Positions 52,307-61,813 are shown, numbered from the stretch's first letter. The stretch: 64,000 nt of DNA from Gilvirhabdus luticola (GCF_032583975.1 NZ_JAWHTF010000003.1), one strand, 5' to 3'. Numbers and translations: made by a program. The notes: generated by a model from the sequence alone, not told the origin.

Positions 52307-53839
52307 ATGAAACAACCTGACCCAATAAAAGGATACCAAGTAGATAAAAGCACACTAATAAACCTTGAAAGAGGAAAAATACCTCCACAAGCGATTGATT
52401 TAGAAGAAGTTGTGATTGGGGCTATGATGATTGATAAAAAGGGTGTCGATGAAGTAATTGATATTTTGTCTCCCGATGCGTTTTATAAAAAAGCACATCA
52501 ACTAATTTTTGAAGCCATTTTTCAGTTGTTTAAAAATGGTGAACCTATAGACTTATTAACGGTTTCCAGTCAACTTAAGAAAAATGCAACTTTAGATTTG
52601 GTTGGAGGAGATTTTTACCTTATTTCATTAACACAAAAAGTGTCATCTTCTGCACATATTGAATTTCATGCGCGTATTATTTTGCAGAAATATATTCAAC
52701 GTAGTTTGATTAAAATTTCAAGTGAAATTATTGAAGATTCTTATGACGAAACCAAAGATGTTTTCGATTTGTTGGATAATGCAGAATCAAAACTATATGA
52801 TATTACACAAGGGAACATAAAAAAATCGAGTGAAACAGCACAAGATTTGGTGATTCAGGCGAAGAAGAAGATCGAGGAAATTTCTAATAAAGAAGGTTTA
52901 AGCGGTGTTCCATCAGGTTTTGATAAGCTGGATAAATTAACATCCGGTTGGCAAGAGAGTGATTTAATAATCATTGCGGCACGTCCCGGTATGGGAAAAA
53001 CAGCACTTACTCTATCTATGGCAAGAAACATTGCTGTCAATCAGAATATTCCTGTGGCGTTTTTCTCTTTAGAGATGGCATCAGTTCAATTAATTACACG
53101 TTTAATTTCTAGTGAAACAGGTCTTTCTTCAGAAAAATTGAGAACAGGTCGACTTGAAAAACATGAATGGGAACAATTAAACGTCAAAGTAAAAGGTTTA
53201 GAAAAAGCACCTTTGTTTATTGATGATACACCTTCGTTGTCTATTTTCGATTTAAGAGCAAAAGCTCGCAGATTGGCATCACAGCACAAAATAAAATTAA
53301 TTGTGATTGATTATTTGCAACTTATGACAGCCGGTGGAGGACAAAAAGGAGGTAATAGAGAACAAGAAATCTCTATGATTTCACGTAACCTAAAAGCATT
53401 GGCAAAGGAGTTGAATATTCCAGTTATTGCATTATCTCAACTATCCAGAGCTGTAGAAACTCGAGGTGGCAGCAAAAGACCTTTATTGAGTGATCTTCGT
53501 GAATCTGGAGCTATTGAACAGGATGCAGATATTGTATCATTTATCTATAGACCAGAATACTATAAAATTGATGAATGGGATGACGAAGAACGTTCACCAA
53601 CAGAAGGTCAAGCAGAATTTATTGTAGCAAAACATAGAAATGGTGGCTTGGATAGCATTAGGTTGAAATTTATAGGTCATCTTGGTAAGTTTGATAATCT
53701 TGATGATTTTGATTCACCATTTGAATTCCACTCAAAAATGAATGCTGCAGCCAATGATGATACATTTAAGCCAACGAGTTTTCCAACACCAGATGATGCT
53801 TTTGGTACGCCCGAAGAGGATAATGACGTACCGTTTTAA
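52307..53839 (+). CDS. dnaB: Replicative DNA helicase
   Basis: A 510-residue hexameric helicase that opens the replication fork. The N-terminal primase-binding domain begins with IPPQAIDLEEVVIGAMMID and ends near residue 165. The RecA-like core has Walker A ARPGMGKTALT (near residue 225), Walker B LIVIDYLQLM, and motif ARPxLSDLRESGAIEQDAD-like text as RPLLSDLRESGAIEQDAD. There is no intein. The C terminus is long and acidic (DDAFGTPEEDNDVPF), as in other Bacteroidota. Followed 21 bases later by the AI-2E family gene. Confidence 0.96.
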   Translation: MKQPDPIKGYQVDKSTLINLERGKIPPQAIDLEEVVIGAMMIDKKGVDEVIDILSPDAFYKKAHQLIFEAIFQLFKNGEPIDLLTVSSQLKKNATLDLVGGDFYLISLTQKVSSSAHIEFHARIILQKYIQRSLIKISSEIIEDSYDETKDVFDLLDNAESKLYDITQGNIKKSSETAQDLVIQAKKKIEEISNKEGLSGVPSGFDKLDKLTSGWQESDLIIIAARPGMGKTALTLSMARNIAVNQNIPVAFFSLEMASVQLITRLISSETGLSSEKLRTGRLEKHEWEQLNVKVKGLEKAPLFIDDTPSLSIFDLRAKARRLASQHKIKLIVIDYLQLMTAGGGQKGGNREQEISMISRNLKALAKELNIPVIALSQLSRAVETRGGSKRPLLSDLRESGAIEQDADIVSFIYRPEYYKIDEWDDEERSPTEGQAEFIVAKHRNGGLDSIRLKFIGHLGKFDNLDDFDSPFEFHSKMNAAANDDTFKPTSFPTPDDAFGTPEEDNDVPF

Positions 53840-53860
53840 TTCTTATTTATATATACTACA

Positions 53861-54880
53861 ATGAATGAAAGACGCACAACCAATGCACTGCTTTTAATTA
53901 TAGTAATTCCGTTGGTGTTTTATCTCTTAAAAACTCTAGGGTTTATTTTTATTCCATTAATATTTTCTATGTTTATTGCGTTGCTGTTTTTGCCATTAAT
54001 GCGTTGGTTTGGAAAAAAAAACGTACCTAGATGGGTTAGCATTGTTATAGTAATTTTCTTAATTGCTGGTGGTTTAAAAATTGGTGCAGAATTGGTGCAA
54101 ATTTCCAGCAGAGAAATTTTAAGTTCTGAAACTGATTTCTTTCTCAAGGCTGAAGAAAAATTTAATGTTCTTCTAGTTGTTGCCCAAGAAACTTTTGGCT
54201 TTCAAATTGAGGATAAGAAAAGGGTTATTAAAGAATTAATTCAAACAGATAATATAAGTATTACTATCGATTTTATTAGAAGGACAGTGACCATGATTCT
54301 AATGACGGCATTTTTTGTAGTATTATGGCTTGCCGAATCAATAAATATTCAAAAAGTACTTAACAATACGATATTAAAACAAAAGCACACTTCTGTTAAG
54401 GCATTTGTTAAAATTGAAAAAGACCTAATAACCTTTATCAAAGTAAAGTTTTTAATTAGTTTGGCTACAGGAATTGGAACTGGTTTAGCCTGCTTATTTT
54501 TTGATGTGAGTTTTCCAATTTTTTGGGGACTATTTGCTTTTATTATAAATTTTGTTCAAATGGTTGGTTCTATAATTACAGTCGTATTGCTTTCAATATT
54601 TGCTTTTATTCAATTAGAACCTAGCAGTACATTGTTTTTCTTTATCATTACAATTACTAGCGTTCAAGTTTTATTTGGATCTATTTTAGAGCCAATATTT
54701 ATGGGCAAATCATTTTCGTTAAATGTTATAACCGTTTTGGTAATGCTTATGCTTTGGGGTTTTATTTGGGGTGTTCCTGGTTTGATAATGTCTATTCCAA
54801 TCACTGTTTTTTTAAAAATTATGTTAGAACAATTTCCAAACACAAGAGTTATTGCCAACTTATTGTCAGGTAAACATTGA
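53861..54880 (+). CDS. AI-2E family transporter (PerM-like)
   Basis: A 339-residue membrane protein with about eight hydrophobic segments. The N-terminal pair (LLLIIVIPLVFYLLKTLGFI, PLIFSMFIALLFLPLM), a middle soluble part, and the conserved C-terminal block (GLFAFIINFVQMVGSIIT, then MLMLWGFIWGVPGLIMSIPI) are typical. The family includes TqsA and various ion or sporulation-related exporters, so the substrate cannot be inferred. It may be co-transcribed with dnaB. Confidence 0.85.
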   Translation: MNERRTTNALLLIIVIPLVFYLLKTLGFIFIPLIFSMFIALLFLPLMRWFGKKNVPRWVSIVIVIFLIAGGLKIGAELVQISSREILSSETDFFLKAEEKFNVLLVVAQETFGFQIEDKKRVIKELIQTDNISITIDFIRRTVTMILMTAFFVVLWLAESINIQKVLNNTILKQKHTSVKAFVKIEKDLITFIKVKFLISLATGIGTGLACLFFDVSFPIFWGLFAFIINFVQMVGSIITVVLLSIFAFIQLEPSSTLFFFIITITSVQVLFGSILEPIFMGKSFSLNVITVLVMLMLWGFIWGVPGLIMSIPITVFLKIMLEQFPNTRVIANLLSGKH

Positions 54881-54948
54881 ATATATTTTTAGGTTAATTT
54901 TTTTTTAAAAGTATTTATAAGGTTTATATTTTAAGTATCTTTCGAATT

Positions 54949-56205
54949 ATGAAAAAGATATGCCTCATAGCTTTCTTGTTTATTTCAACAAACACTTTTG
55001 CGTCATACATTTTGATTCCGATGGATGCCGAAAGCCAAAAAAATCATTTAAAGGCTTATGGGATTACGTATTGGGTGCTCGAAAAAGACTTAAAAGTGAA
55101 ATGGTTACTCAATTATAGAGGTGGTTCGTTTTTATTGCCAGATGCTGAAGAGATACAAAGAGAATGTCAGATAAGAGGTGTTTCTTTTGAAGTGATTTCC
55201 AATGCAAAGGCTGAATCTATCCTTGAAGAAATAAGTAGTCCAAGTCAGAACATGGAAGCCGTGGTATTAGAAAAAGCACCAAAAATTGCTGTTTACACAC
55301 CTAAAGGCAAGCAACCGTGGGATGATGCAGTAACTATGGTTTTAACCTATGCTGAAATTCCTTATGAAACCATTTATGATGAAGAAGTTTTGAATGATGG
55401 CTTACTTTTGTTTGATTGGCTACACTTACATCATGAAGATTTTACAGGGCAATATGGAAAATTCTATAGAGCCTACAGGACAGCGGCTTGGTATATGGCA
55501 GAAAAAAGGGAAGCTGAAGATTTAGCAACAAGATTAGGATATGATAAAGTGTCTCTTGAAAAGCTTGATGTTGCATTAAAAATTCGAGATTATGTAATTG
55601 GTGGCGGATTTATGTTTGCCATGTGTAGTGCAACAGATAGTTTTGATATTGCTTTGGCAGCAGAAGGTGTTGATATATGTGAGCCCATGTTTGATGGTGA
55701 TGGAAGTGACCCAAACTATCAAAATAAAATTGATTATACTAAAACCTTTGCTTTTACAGATTTCACTTTAGAGCAAAGTCCGATGGTTTACGAGTTTTCT
55801 TCTATAGATATGACTCAAAAACGAAAAATTTTCAAAACAACAGATTATTTTACTTTGATGGATTTTTCTGCAAAATGGGATCCTATTCCTACTATGTTAT
55901 GCCAGAATCATACGGCTTTGGTTAAAGGATTTATGGGACAAACAACAGCCTATACAAGAGACGAAATAAAATCTAATGTTTTGGTTATGGGCGAAAATAA
56001 AACCAATGGAGAAGCTAAATATATTCATGGGATTAAAGGAAAAGGTTTTTTTACATTTTACGGAGGTCATGATCCAGAAGATTATACTCATAGAGTAGGA
56101 GACCCTAAAACAGAACTTGATCTACATTCTACCTCTCCAGGTTACAGGTTAATTCTTAATAATGTATTATTTCCTGCAGCTAGGAAAAAGAAACAGAAAA
56201 CCTAA
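54949..56205 (+). CDS. Secreted protein usually labelled 'asparagine synthetase B' in Bacteroidota
   Basis: A 418-residue exported protein with a signal peptide (MKKICLIAFLFISTNTFA, then SYILIPMD). It opens SYILIPMDAESQKNHLKAYG and ends in YGGHDPEDYTHRVGDPKTEL, and related flavobacterial proteins carry the asparagine-synthetase label. I see no ATP-pyrophosphatase motif and no N-terminal Cys, so that name looks wrong. The text GGGFMFAMCSATDSFDIALAAE suggests a class I glutamine-amidotransferase-like fold with a nucleophile-elbow Cys. Its stop shares a base with the YjbQ start. Confidence 0.7.
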   Translation: MKKICLIAFLFISTNTFASYILIPMDAESQKNHLKAYGITYWVLEKDLKVKWLLNYRGGSFLLPDAEEIQRECQIRGVSFEVISNAKAESILEEISSPSQNMEAVVLEKAPKIAVYTPKGKQPWDDAVTMVLTYAEIPYETIYDEEVLNDGLLLFDWLHLHHEDFTGQYGKFYRAYRTAAWYMAEKREAEDLATRLGYDKVSLEKLDVALKIRDYVIGGGFMFAMCSATDSFDIALAAEGVDICEPMFDGDGSDPNYQNKIDYTKTFAFTDFTLEQSPMVYEFSSIDMTQKRKIFKTTDYFTLMDFSAKWDPIPTMLCQNHTALVKGFMGQTTAYTRDEIKSNVLVMGENKTNGEAKYIHGIKGKGFFTFYGGHDPEDYTHRVGDPKTELDLHSTSPGYRLILNNVLFPAARKKKQKT

Positions 56206-56627
56206 TGAAATTTATTCAGAAAGAAATTCAATTGAAGACAAGACCTAGAGGATTTCATTTGATTACAAGAGATATTCTGAATGGAATACCTGAAATTAAT
56301 AAGATTAGCATTGGCCTGCTTCAAGTATTTATAAAGCACACTTCAGCTAGTTTAACCATAAACGAAAATGCAGACTCAACTGTAAGGCAGGATTTTGAAA
56401 GCCATATGAATGTGATGGTTCCTGAAAATCAATCGTACTACAAACATACTTTTGAAGGATCTGACGATATGCCAGCACATATCAAAACATCTTTGATGGG
56501 AACTTCAGTGCAAATCCCTATTTCAAATGGGAAATTGAACCTTGGTGTTTGGCAAGGTATTTATTTATGTGAGCACAGAGATCATGGTGGCTCAAGAAAA
56601 ATTATAATTACTGCTTTTGGCGATTAA
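56205..56627 (+). CDS. YjbQ family (UPF0047) protein
   Basis: A 140-residue trimer-type protein. Conserved motifs are IKHTSASLTINENADSTVRQ, DDMPAHIKTSLMGTSVQIPI, and a C-terminal EHRDHGGSRKIIITAFGD. The His set is thought to bind a metal or substrate. Some members have weak thiamine-phosphate synthase activity; the true role is unknown. It begins on the last base of the previous stop (TAATG), so the two are translationally coupled. Confidence 0.88.
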   Translation: MKFIQKEIQLKTRPRGFHLITRDILNGIPEINKISIGLLQVFIKHTSASLTINENADSTVRQDFESHMNVMVPENQSYYKHTFEGSDDMPAHIKTSLMGTSVQIPISNGKLNLGVWQGIYLCEHRDHGGSRKIIITAFGD

Positions 56628-57026
56628 TTATTTTTCGAATAACAATATAAATCCATCTGCACCGCTACCACCAGATTGCATGTTTTGGTCTATGGTTAAT
56701 TGATTTTCGGTTTCAATCATACCTCCAATTTCATTATTTTCAACAATAAGATATTTTTTGCCGTTTGTTCTTAAAATTCTGTAGGAATGTGTTCCTGATT
56801 CAAATCCATTAGTAGAACCAGTTGTATTTTCTACTGTTAGTGCTGAACCTTCTTCATTGAATGTCCAAGCAATGATTCCTTTTTCAAAATTTTCATTAAT
56901 TCCAGCAATACCACCGCTTATATTTACTAAAAACCAAGTTTCTGTTTTGGTATTTGCGTTGTCATTATTGCAACTTGAACTTAAGCACAATGCACACGTA
57001 ACAAGTATTAGGAGAAGCTTTTTCAT
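56628..57026 (-). CDS. Small lipoprotein, hypothetical
   Basis: A 132-residue lipoprotein with lipobox SSSC (C19 in LCLSSSCNND). The mature part is a short beta-rich domain of the lipocalin-like kind (IAGINENFEKGIIAWTFNEE, SYRILRTNGKKYLIV, NQLTIDQN). The family is not certain. Convergent with the YjbQ gene, with 0 bases between the stops. Confidence 0.68.
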   Translation of the reverse strand: MKKLLLILVTCALCLSSSCNNDNANTKTETWFLVNISGGIAGINENFEKGIIAWTFNEEGSALTVENTTGSTNGFESGTHSYRILRTNGKKYLIVENNEIGGMIETENQLTIDQNMQSGGSGADGFILLFEK

Positions 57027-57083
57027 TATTTCAATTCTTAATTAGTTATTTAAAATAATTGCAAAAATCATGCTAATATTAAT

Positions 57084-60000
57084 TTAATGACTGCCAAATT
57101 CACAGCTACATTTACCAATTAAAAAACTTTGAGTTTCTTCATGCCAAGGAAACGATTCGTTGTATTTGTTGTTTTCCCAATAGAATTTAGTTCTTTCTTT
57201 TGGTTCATTACCTATTTCGTTCATGGTTTCTGTATTGTATAATCGACCATTTACCATCGTATAAATAATACTATCTGTATTTCTTATATCATCAAGTGGA
57301 TTTTTATCCATAACAATCAAATCTGCCATTTTCCCAACTTTTAAAGAACCAATATCTTTACCAGCTCCAATATAGTTTGCACCATTAATGGTTGCAGCTT
57401 GCAAAGCTTCCATGTTGGTCATACCACCTTGTTGAAGCATCCATAATTCCCAATGTGCACCAAGACCTTGTAATTGACCATGTGCTCCTAGATTTACTTT
57501 TACTCCTGCATCGGTTAATTCTTTACAGGTTTTTGAATATTGAATATAACCATTATCATATTCCTCTTGTGGAATTTTTAATCGATGTCTTGATCTAGAA
57601 TCTATAATACCTCTAGGTGTATATTTTAAAAGTTTTTCGTTTTCCCAAACGTTGTCATGTTCATAAAAATAAAACTCACCATTAATGGCGCCATAACTAA
57701 CAATTAAAGTAGGAGTATAGCCCGTATTGCTTGTTCCCCAAAGACTTTTAACGTCTTTATAGACTGTAGCAACTGGAATATTATGCTCAATGCCCGTATG
57801 CCCATCAATAATCATGGTCATGTTATGATAAAAAGTCGATCCGCCTTCTGGAACTACAAAAATACCTTCTTCTCTCGCGGCCTGAATAACTTGCTGGCGT
57901 TGGTCTCGTCTTGGTTGATTGTAACTTTTTACAGAATTTGCACCAAAAGCTTTAGTTCTTCTAATAGCTGATTTAGCATCATTTAGATTATTAATAACTG
58001 CTTTAAAATCTCCATCCGCACCATATAAAATGGCACCAGTTGAATAAAGTCTAGGCCCAACTATTTCGCCACTTTTTATAAGTTCTGAAAACGTAAAAAT
58101 GGATTCTGTATTGGTAGCAGGATCATGAGACGTTGTAACTCCATAAGCTAGATTTGCATAGAATTGCCAATGTTTTTGATTAGTCAAACCATATCTATAC
58201 CCTCCAAGATGTGCGTGCACATCCACAATACCAGGCATGATTGTTTTTCCATTTACATCATATATTTTCGCGCTTGATGGAATATTAACTTCTAAAGCAT
58301 TCCCAAGAGCTTCAATTTTATTTTCACGAATTATAATGGTTCCATTTTCAATAACTTTATCACTGTCCATAGTAATAATGGTAGCTCCAGTAAATGCAAT
58401 GGTACCTTTAGGTTTATCTGCTTCATATGTTAAACCAATTTTTAAACCTTCTTCAGTCATTGGTGGAATACTATCCGGACTATTTTTTAAAAATGTAAAA
58501 CATTCAGAAAGTGAATTGTTGAAATATTCATCGCCTAATGTCCAATGAATTTTATCACTATTCTTTGACCAATGTAAATTGATGCCTGCATCTTTTGAAA
58601 TTTGTGTAATAGGAACAAACTTTTTATCATCTTTTTTAATGTCTAAATCTACCGTATGTCCAGATCGAGGTAAAGGCGCTACATAAGCTTTATGCAGATT
58701 AGTGAATGCTATCCATTTATTATCTGGACTTACTACCATTCTATTAGCATATTTAGAGGTAACCAGTACTCTTTCATCTTTTCCATTAAGATCAACACTT
58801 TTTAATTCTTTGGTCAAGCTACCAAAGAAAGTTCCACCAATTTGATATATAATTCTGTTTTTTTCCAAATTAAATACAGGATATTCACCTTCTTTAATAA
58901 TTAGTTTATGATTATCTCCATTAGAACTCATCGTATAAATCCCAGGATTTTTTGTAAACGAAAAACCCTGGTCACTATTTCCTGATTCTTTTTTATAAAC
59001 AATATAGTTACCATCACTTGAAAAAGAAGGTGTTCTATAAATTCCTTTATCTTTATTTAGTTTTATAATTGAACCACCATTTACTTGTATTTTATTTATT
59101 TGTCCAAGGTTTTCGTCATTCCAACTTACATAAACAATATCTTTACCATTAGGAGAGAAGCTAGGTTCAAATTCTAAATCGGTTGAAGAGGTTAATCTTT
59201 TAGGAGTTCCATTAGGTAAGTTTTTAATATACAAATGACCAAGAGCGCTAAACACCAGCGATTTTCCATTGGGTGAAGTCACAGCATTTCTAATCATTTT
59301 TGCGTCGTAACTTTCTTGTGCTACTGGAATGTCGAACTCTAGGGCTTGGGCTATTTTTATAGAAGTCTCAACTCGAAAAGGAATATTTTTTACCTCTAGA
59401 GTATTAATGTTGATACGATTTATCTTACCGCCAGACCAAAATACAAGTTCTTTATTATTTGGCAGCCAACTAAAATTTGGATATACACCAAATAAGGCCC
59501 AAGTTTCTTGTTGATCTCTATCTAGTTTATCATAAATGGGCCATTCTTCACCAGTTTCCAAATCATGAATGTATAGAACAGATTTTGTTCTAACACGTTT
59601 TACAAAAGCCAATTTTTTACCATCTCTTGACACTTGTGGACGTGCTGCTCCGCCAGGACCACCTGTAATTTGTTCGATCTCGCCATTATCCATATTGTAT
59701 CGATTGATAACATAAATTTGACTATTAGGATCTTTGTTATATAGAAACATATCACCAGGATAAACATCTTCACTGTAGTACAAATATTTTCCATCGGGAG
59801 AAATTGAAGGCTCGTTGACGTCTTGTTGGTCATTCTTTCTAGTTGTAAGTTGTATGCCAACACCTCCTGTAATATGATACATCCACATTTCGCCTGCTCC
59901 CATTGAACGTTCAGATGTAAAATGTTTTTTTGCAATGAGATAATTTTCGTCTGGAGTCCAAATAGCATTGTTAAGTAATCTGAATTTTTCTTTTGTTATT

Positions 60001-60383
60001 TGTTTGGCATTAGAGCCATCAATATTCATAACCCATATATTATCTCCACCACCTGCATCACTTGTGAAAGAAAGTTTTGTTCCATCAGGACTGAATCTTG
60101 GTTGAATTTCAAAAGGAAGGCCTTCTCTTAAAAGTGCGGCATTTCCGCCTTCTATTGGCATAATATAAATATCTCCTAATAAATCGAATGCAATTTTTGA
60201 ACCATCTGGACTTACATCTAAATTTATCCATGTGCCCTCATCTGTAGTAAGCTTTAATTCTTTAAAATTCCAATTACCTTCTGGATTTGCAACATCCCAT
60301 TTTTGTTCTTGTTCTTTAGTTTGGGCATGAACGGAAATAGAAAATAAAACAATAACTAATAAAAATGATTTTATATGATGCAT
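57084..60383 (-). CDS. Secreted beta-propeller plus amidohydrolase fusion protein
   Basis: A 1099-residue exported protein (signal MHHIKSFLLVIVLFSISVHA, then QTKEQ). Residues about 35-640 are PD40 blades of the TolB/tricorn kind (for example DVSPDGSKIAFDLLGD, RFSPDGTKLSFTSDAGG). From about residue 670 an amidohydrolase begins: GTIIIRENKIEALG, the metal pair H723-A-H725 in GIVDVHAHLGG, then HTGIEHNIPVA and a typical ending AATINGANYIGAGKDIG. The usual metal Asp in GTD is replaced by His in LGAHGQLQGLGAH (H968). Substrate unknown. Similar proteins are widespread in Bacteroidota. Confidence 0.84.
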   Translation of the reverse strand: MHHIKSFLLVIVLFSISVHAQTKEQEQKWDVANPEGNWNFKELKLTTDEGTWINLDVSPDGSKIAFDLLGDIYIMPIEGGNAALLREGLPFEIQPRFSPDGTKLSFTSDAGGGDNIWVMNIDGSNAKQITKEKFRLLNNAIWTPDENYLIAKKHFTSERSMGAGEMWMYHITGGVGIQLTTRKNDQQDVNEPSISPDGKYLYYSEDVYPGDMFLYNKDPNSQIYVINRYNMDNGEIEQITGGPGGAARPQVSRDGKKLAFVKRVRTKSVLYIHDLETGEEWPIYDKLDRDQQETWALFGVYPNFSWLPNNKELVFWSGGKINRININTLEVKNIPFRVETSIKIAQALEFDIPVAQESYDAKMIRNAVTSPNGKSLVFSALGHLYIKNLPNGTPKRLTSSTDLEFEPSFSPNGKDIVYVSWNDENLGQINKIQVNGGSIIKLNKDKGIYRTPSFSSDGNYIVYKKESGNSDQGFSFTKNPGIYTMSSNGDNHKLIIKEGEYPVFNLEKNRIIYQIGGTFFGSLTKELKSVDLNGKDERVLVTSKYANRMVVSPDNKWIAFTNLHKAYVAPLPRSGHTVDLDIKKDDKKFVPITQISKDAGINLHWSKNSDKIHWTLGDEYFNNSLSECFTFLKNSPDSIPPMTEEGLKIGLTYEADKPKGTIAFTGATIITMDSDKVIENGTIIIRENKIEALGNALEVNIPSSAKIYDVNGKTIMPGIVDVHAHLGGYRYGLTNQKHWQFYANLAYGVTTSHDPATNTESIFTFSELIKSGEIVGPRLYSTGAILYGADGDFKAVINNLNDAKSAIRRTKAFGANSVKSYNQPRRDQRQQVIQAAREEGIFVVPEGGSTFYHNMTMIIDGHTGIEHNIPVATVYKDVKSLWGTSNTGYTPTLIVSYGAINGEFYFYEHDNVWENEKLLKYTPRGIIDSRSRHRLKIPQEEYDNGYIQYSKTCKELTDAGVKVNLGAHGQLQGLGAHWELWMLQQGGMTNMEALQAATINGANYIGAGKDIGSLKVGKMADLIVMDKNPLDDIRNTDSIIYTMVNGRLYNTETMNEIGNEPKERTKFYWENNKYNESFPWHEETQSFLIGKCSCEFGSH

Positions 60384-60470
60384 AATAAATGGGTTAAAAT
60401 ATTGAAGCAGAAAGATACTTATAAAAACTCAATATTAAATTCATGAAGAGCATTCCTAAACTATTAAAAC

Positions 60471-60505
60471 AAAAAAATCCGACTCTATGAAGAATCGGAT
60501 TTTTT
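60471..60505 (-). terminator. Intrinsic terminator of the thrS-infC-rpmI-rplT operon
   Basis: AATCCGA (60476-60482) pairs with TCGGATT (60495-60501), extended by A-T pairs to 60472 and 60505, around a 12-base loop. On the minus strand a T run follows. It lies about 35 bases after the rplT stop. Confidence 0.85.
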
Positions 60506-60540
60506 ATAAGCGAAATATGTTTTACAATTAGGCGATTTGC

Positions 60541-60885
60541 CTATTTTACTTTTTCTACAATTGCTTTGAAAGCTTCTGGGTTATTCATTGCTAAATCTGC
60601 TAAAACCTTACGATTTAATTCAACATTATTAGCTTTTAATTTACCCATGAATTGAGAATAAGATAATCCGTGTTCTCTGGCACCAGCATTAATACGTGTA
60701 ATCCATAAAGCGCGGAATGTTCTCTTTTTGTTTCTACGGTCTCTATACGAATATTGCATCGCTTTGTCAACCGCATTTTTTGCTACTGTCCAGACGTTTT
60801 TACGTCTTCCAAAGTAACCTTTTGCTTGCTTAAGAACCTTTTTTCTTCTGGCTCTTTTTGCAACTGAATTTACTGATCTTGGCAT
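60541..60885 (-). CDS. rplT: 50S ribosomal protein L20
   Basis: A 114-residue ribosomal protein that nucleates 50S assembly. Typical motifs are KRARRKKVLKQAKGYFGRRK, DRRNKKRTFRALWITRINAG and the ending ANNVELNRKVLADLAMNNP. In several bacteria L20 represses its own operon; no L20-like leader fold is visible upstream. It ends the thrS-infC-rpmI-rplT operon. Confidence 0.97.
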   Translation of the reverse strand: MPRSVNSVAKRARRKKVLKQAKGYFGRRKNVWTVAKNAVDKAMQYSYRDRRNKKRTFRALWITRINAGAREHGLSYSQFMGKLKANNVELNRKVLADLAMNNPEAFKAIVEKVK

Positions 60886-60977
60886 AATTTTAATTGTTTT
60901 TTGTAGTAGGCGATTCTTAAAAGAATTCTTCTATTGTGCCTAACTCCAGGGTTATTAATTGTTTTAACCAGAACGTA

Positions 60978-61175
60978 TTACTTTAAACGTAATTGTTCTT
61001 TAATGCTGTTAACATCATGATCGTGAACCAATCCACTATGAGTTAACGCTAGCTTACGCTTTTTAGACTTCTTTGTTAAGATGTGACTTTTAAAAGCGTG
61101 CTTTCTCTTGATTTTGCCAGTGCCTGTAAGCTTAAAACGCTTTTTAGCACTTGACTTTGTTTTCATTTTAGGCAT
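60978..61175 (-). CDS. rpmI: 50S ribosomal protein L35
   Basis: A 65-residue basic protein: MPKMKTKSSAKKRFKLTGTG, then KIKRKHAFKSHILTKKSKKR, and a final VNSIKEQLRLK. The length is normal. It lies between infC and rplT, the same order as in many bacteria. Confidence 0.96.
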   Translation of the reverse strand: MPKMKTKSSAKKRFKLTGTGKIKRKHAFKSHILTKKSKKRKLALTHSGLVHDHDVNSIKEQLRLK

Positions 61176-61236
61176 TTTCTTTTCCTAGTTTTAATTACTT
61201 CGCTTATTATCTTTACCTGACCATCAGGATTGTAAT

Positions 61237-61785
61237 CTATTTTTTTGGAGCGATAAACATAGTCATACGTTTACCTTCTAATCTTGGCATTTGCTCCACT
61301 TTGCCAAATTCTTCAAGGTCTTGTGCTAATCGTAATAATAATATTTGACCTTGCTCTTTAAATATTATTGAACGTCCTTTAAAGAAAACAAAAGCTTTAA
61401 GTTTTGCACCTTCTTTTAAGAATTTTTCAGCATGCTTCTTTTTAAATTCGTAATCATGGTCATCTGTTTGAGGACCAAAACGAATTTCTTTTATAACAAC
61501 TTTAGTTGCTTTAGCCTTTAAGGCTTTTTCGCGTTTCTTTTGTTCGTAAAGAAACTTTTTATAATCCATAACCTTGCAAACAGGAGGAGCAGCGTTTGGA
61601 GAAATTTCCACAAGGTCTAAACCTTGTTCGTCAGCAATCTCTAATGCTTTCTTTATAGGGTAAATACCTATTTCTACATTGTCACCGACTAGTCTTACTT
61701 CTTCAGCTTTAATTTTTGAGTTAATACGGTGCTGATCTTCTTTTATTACTCTAGAACCTCGAGATCTGTTTCTTCTTATTGCTAT
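61237..61785 (-). CDS. infC: Translation initiation factor IF-3, starting at AUA
   Basis: A 182-residue protein with both IF-3 domains. The N-terminal domain (RRNRSRGSRVIKEDQHRINS, then VRLVGDNVEIGIYPIKKALE, LVEISPNAAPPVCKVMDYKK) lies upstream of the first conventional start, a GTG at 61611 that would delete it. Reading back to the in-frame stop at 61800-61798 there is no ATG, GTG or TTG. The best start is ATA at 61785 (then AIRRNRSRG), with another ATA two codons earlier. IF-3 genes with rare start codons allow IF-3 to repress its own translation. thrS ends 28 bases upstream. Confidence 0.93.
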   Translation of the reverse strand: MAIRRNRSRGSRVIKEDQHRINSKIKAEEVRLVGDNVEIGIYPIKKALEIADEQGLDLVEISPNAAPPVCKVMDYKKFLYEQKKREKALKAKATKVVIKEIRFGPQTDDHDYEFKKKHAEKFLKEGAKLKAFVFFKGRSIIFKEQGQILLLRLAQDLEEFGKVEQMPRLEGKRMTMFIAPKK

Positions 61786-61813
61786 GGCTATATATTTTTA
61801 ATTAAACTTAATT

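Noticed and set aside
54949..56205. A true asparagine synthetase
   Set aside because: There is a signal peptide, and neither the N-terminal Cys nucleophile nor an ATP-pyrophosphatase loop is present.
60886..60977. A short inverted repeat (GATTCTT and AAGAATTC) between rpmI and rplT as an L20 autoregulatory site
   Set aside because: The stem is short and AT-rich and nothing like the known L20 pseudoknot mimic is visible; too weak to report as a regulator.
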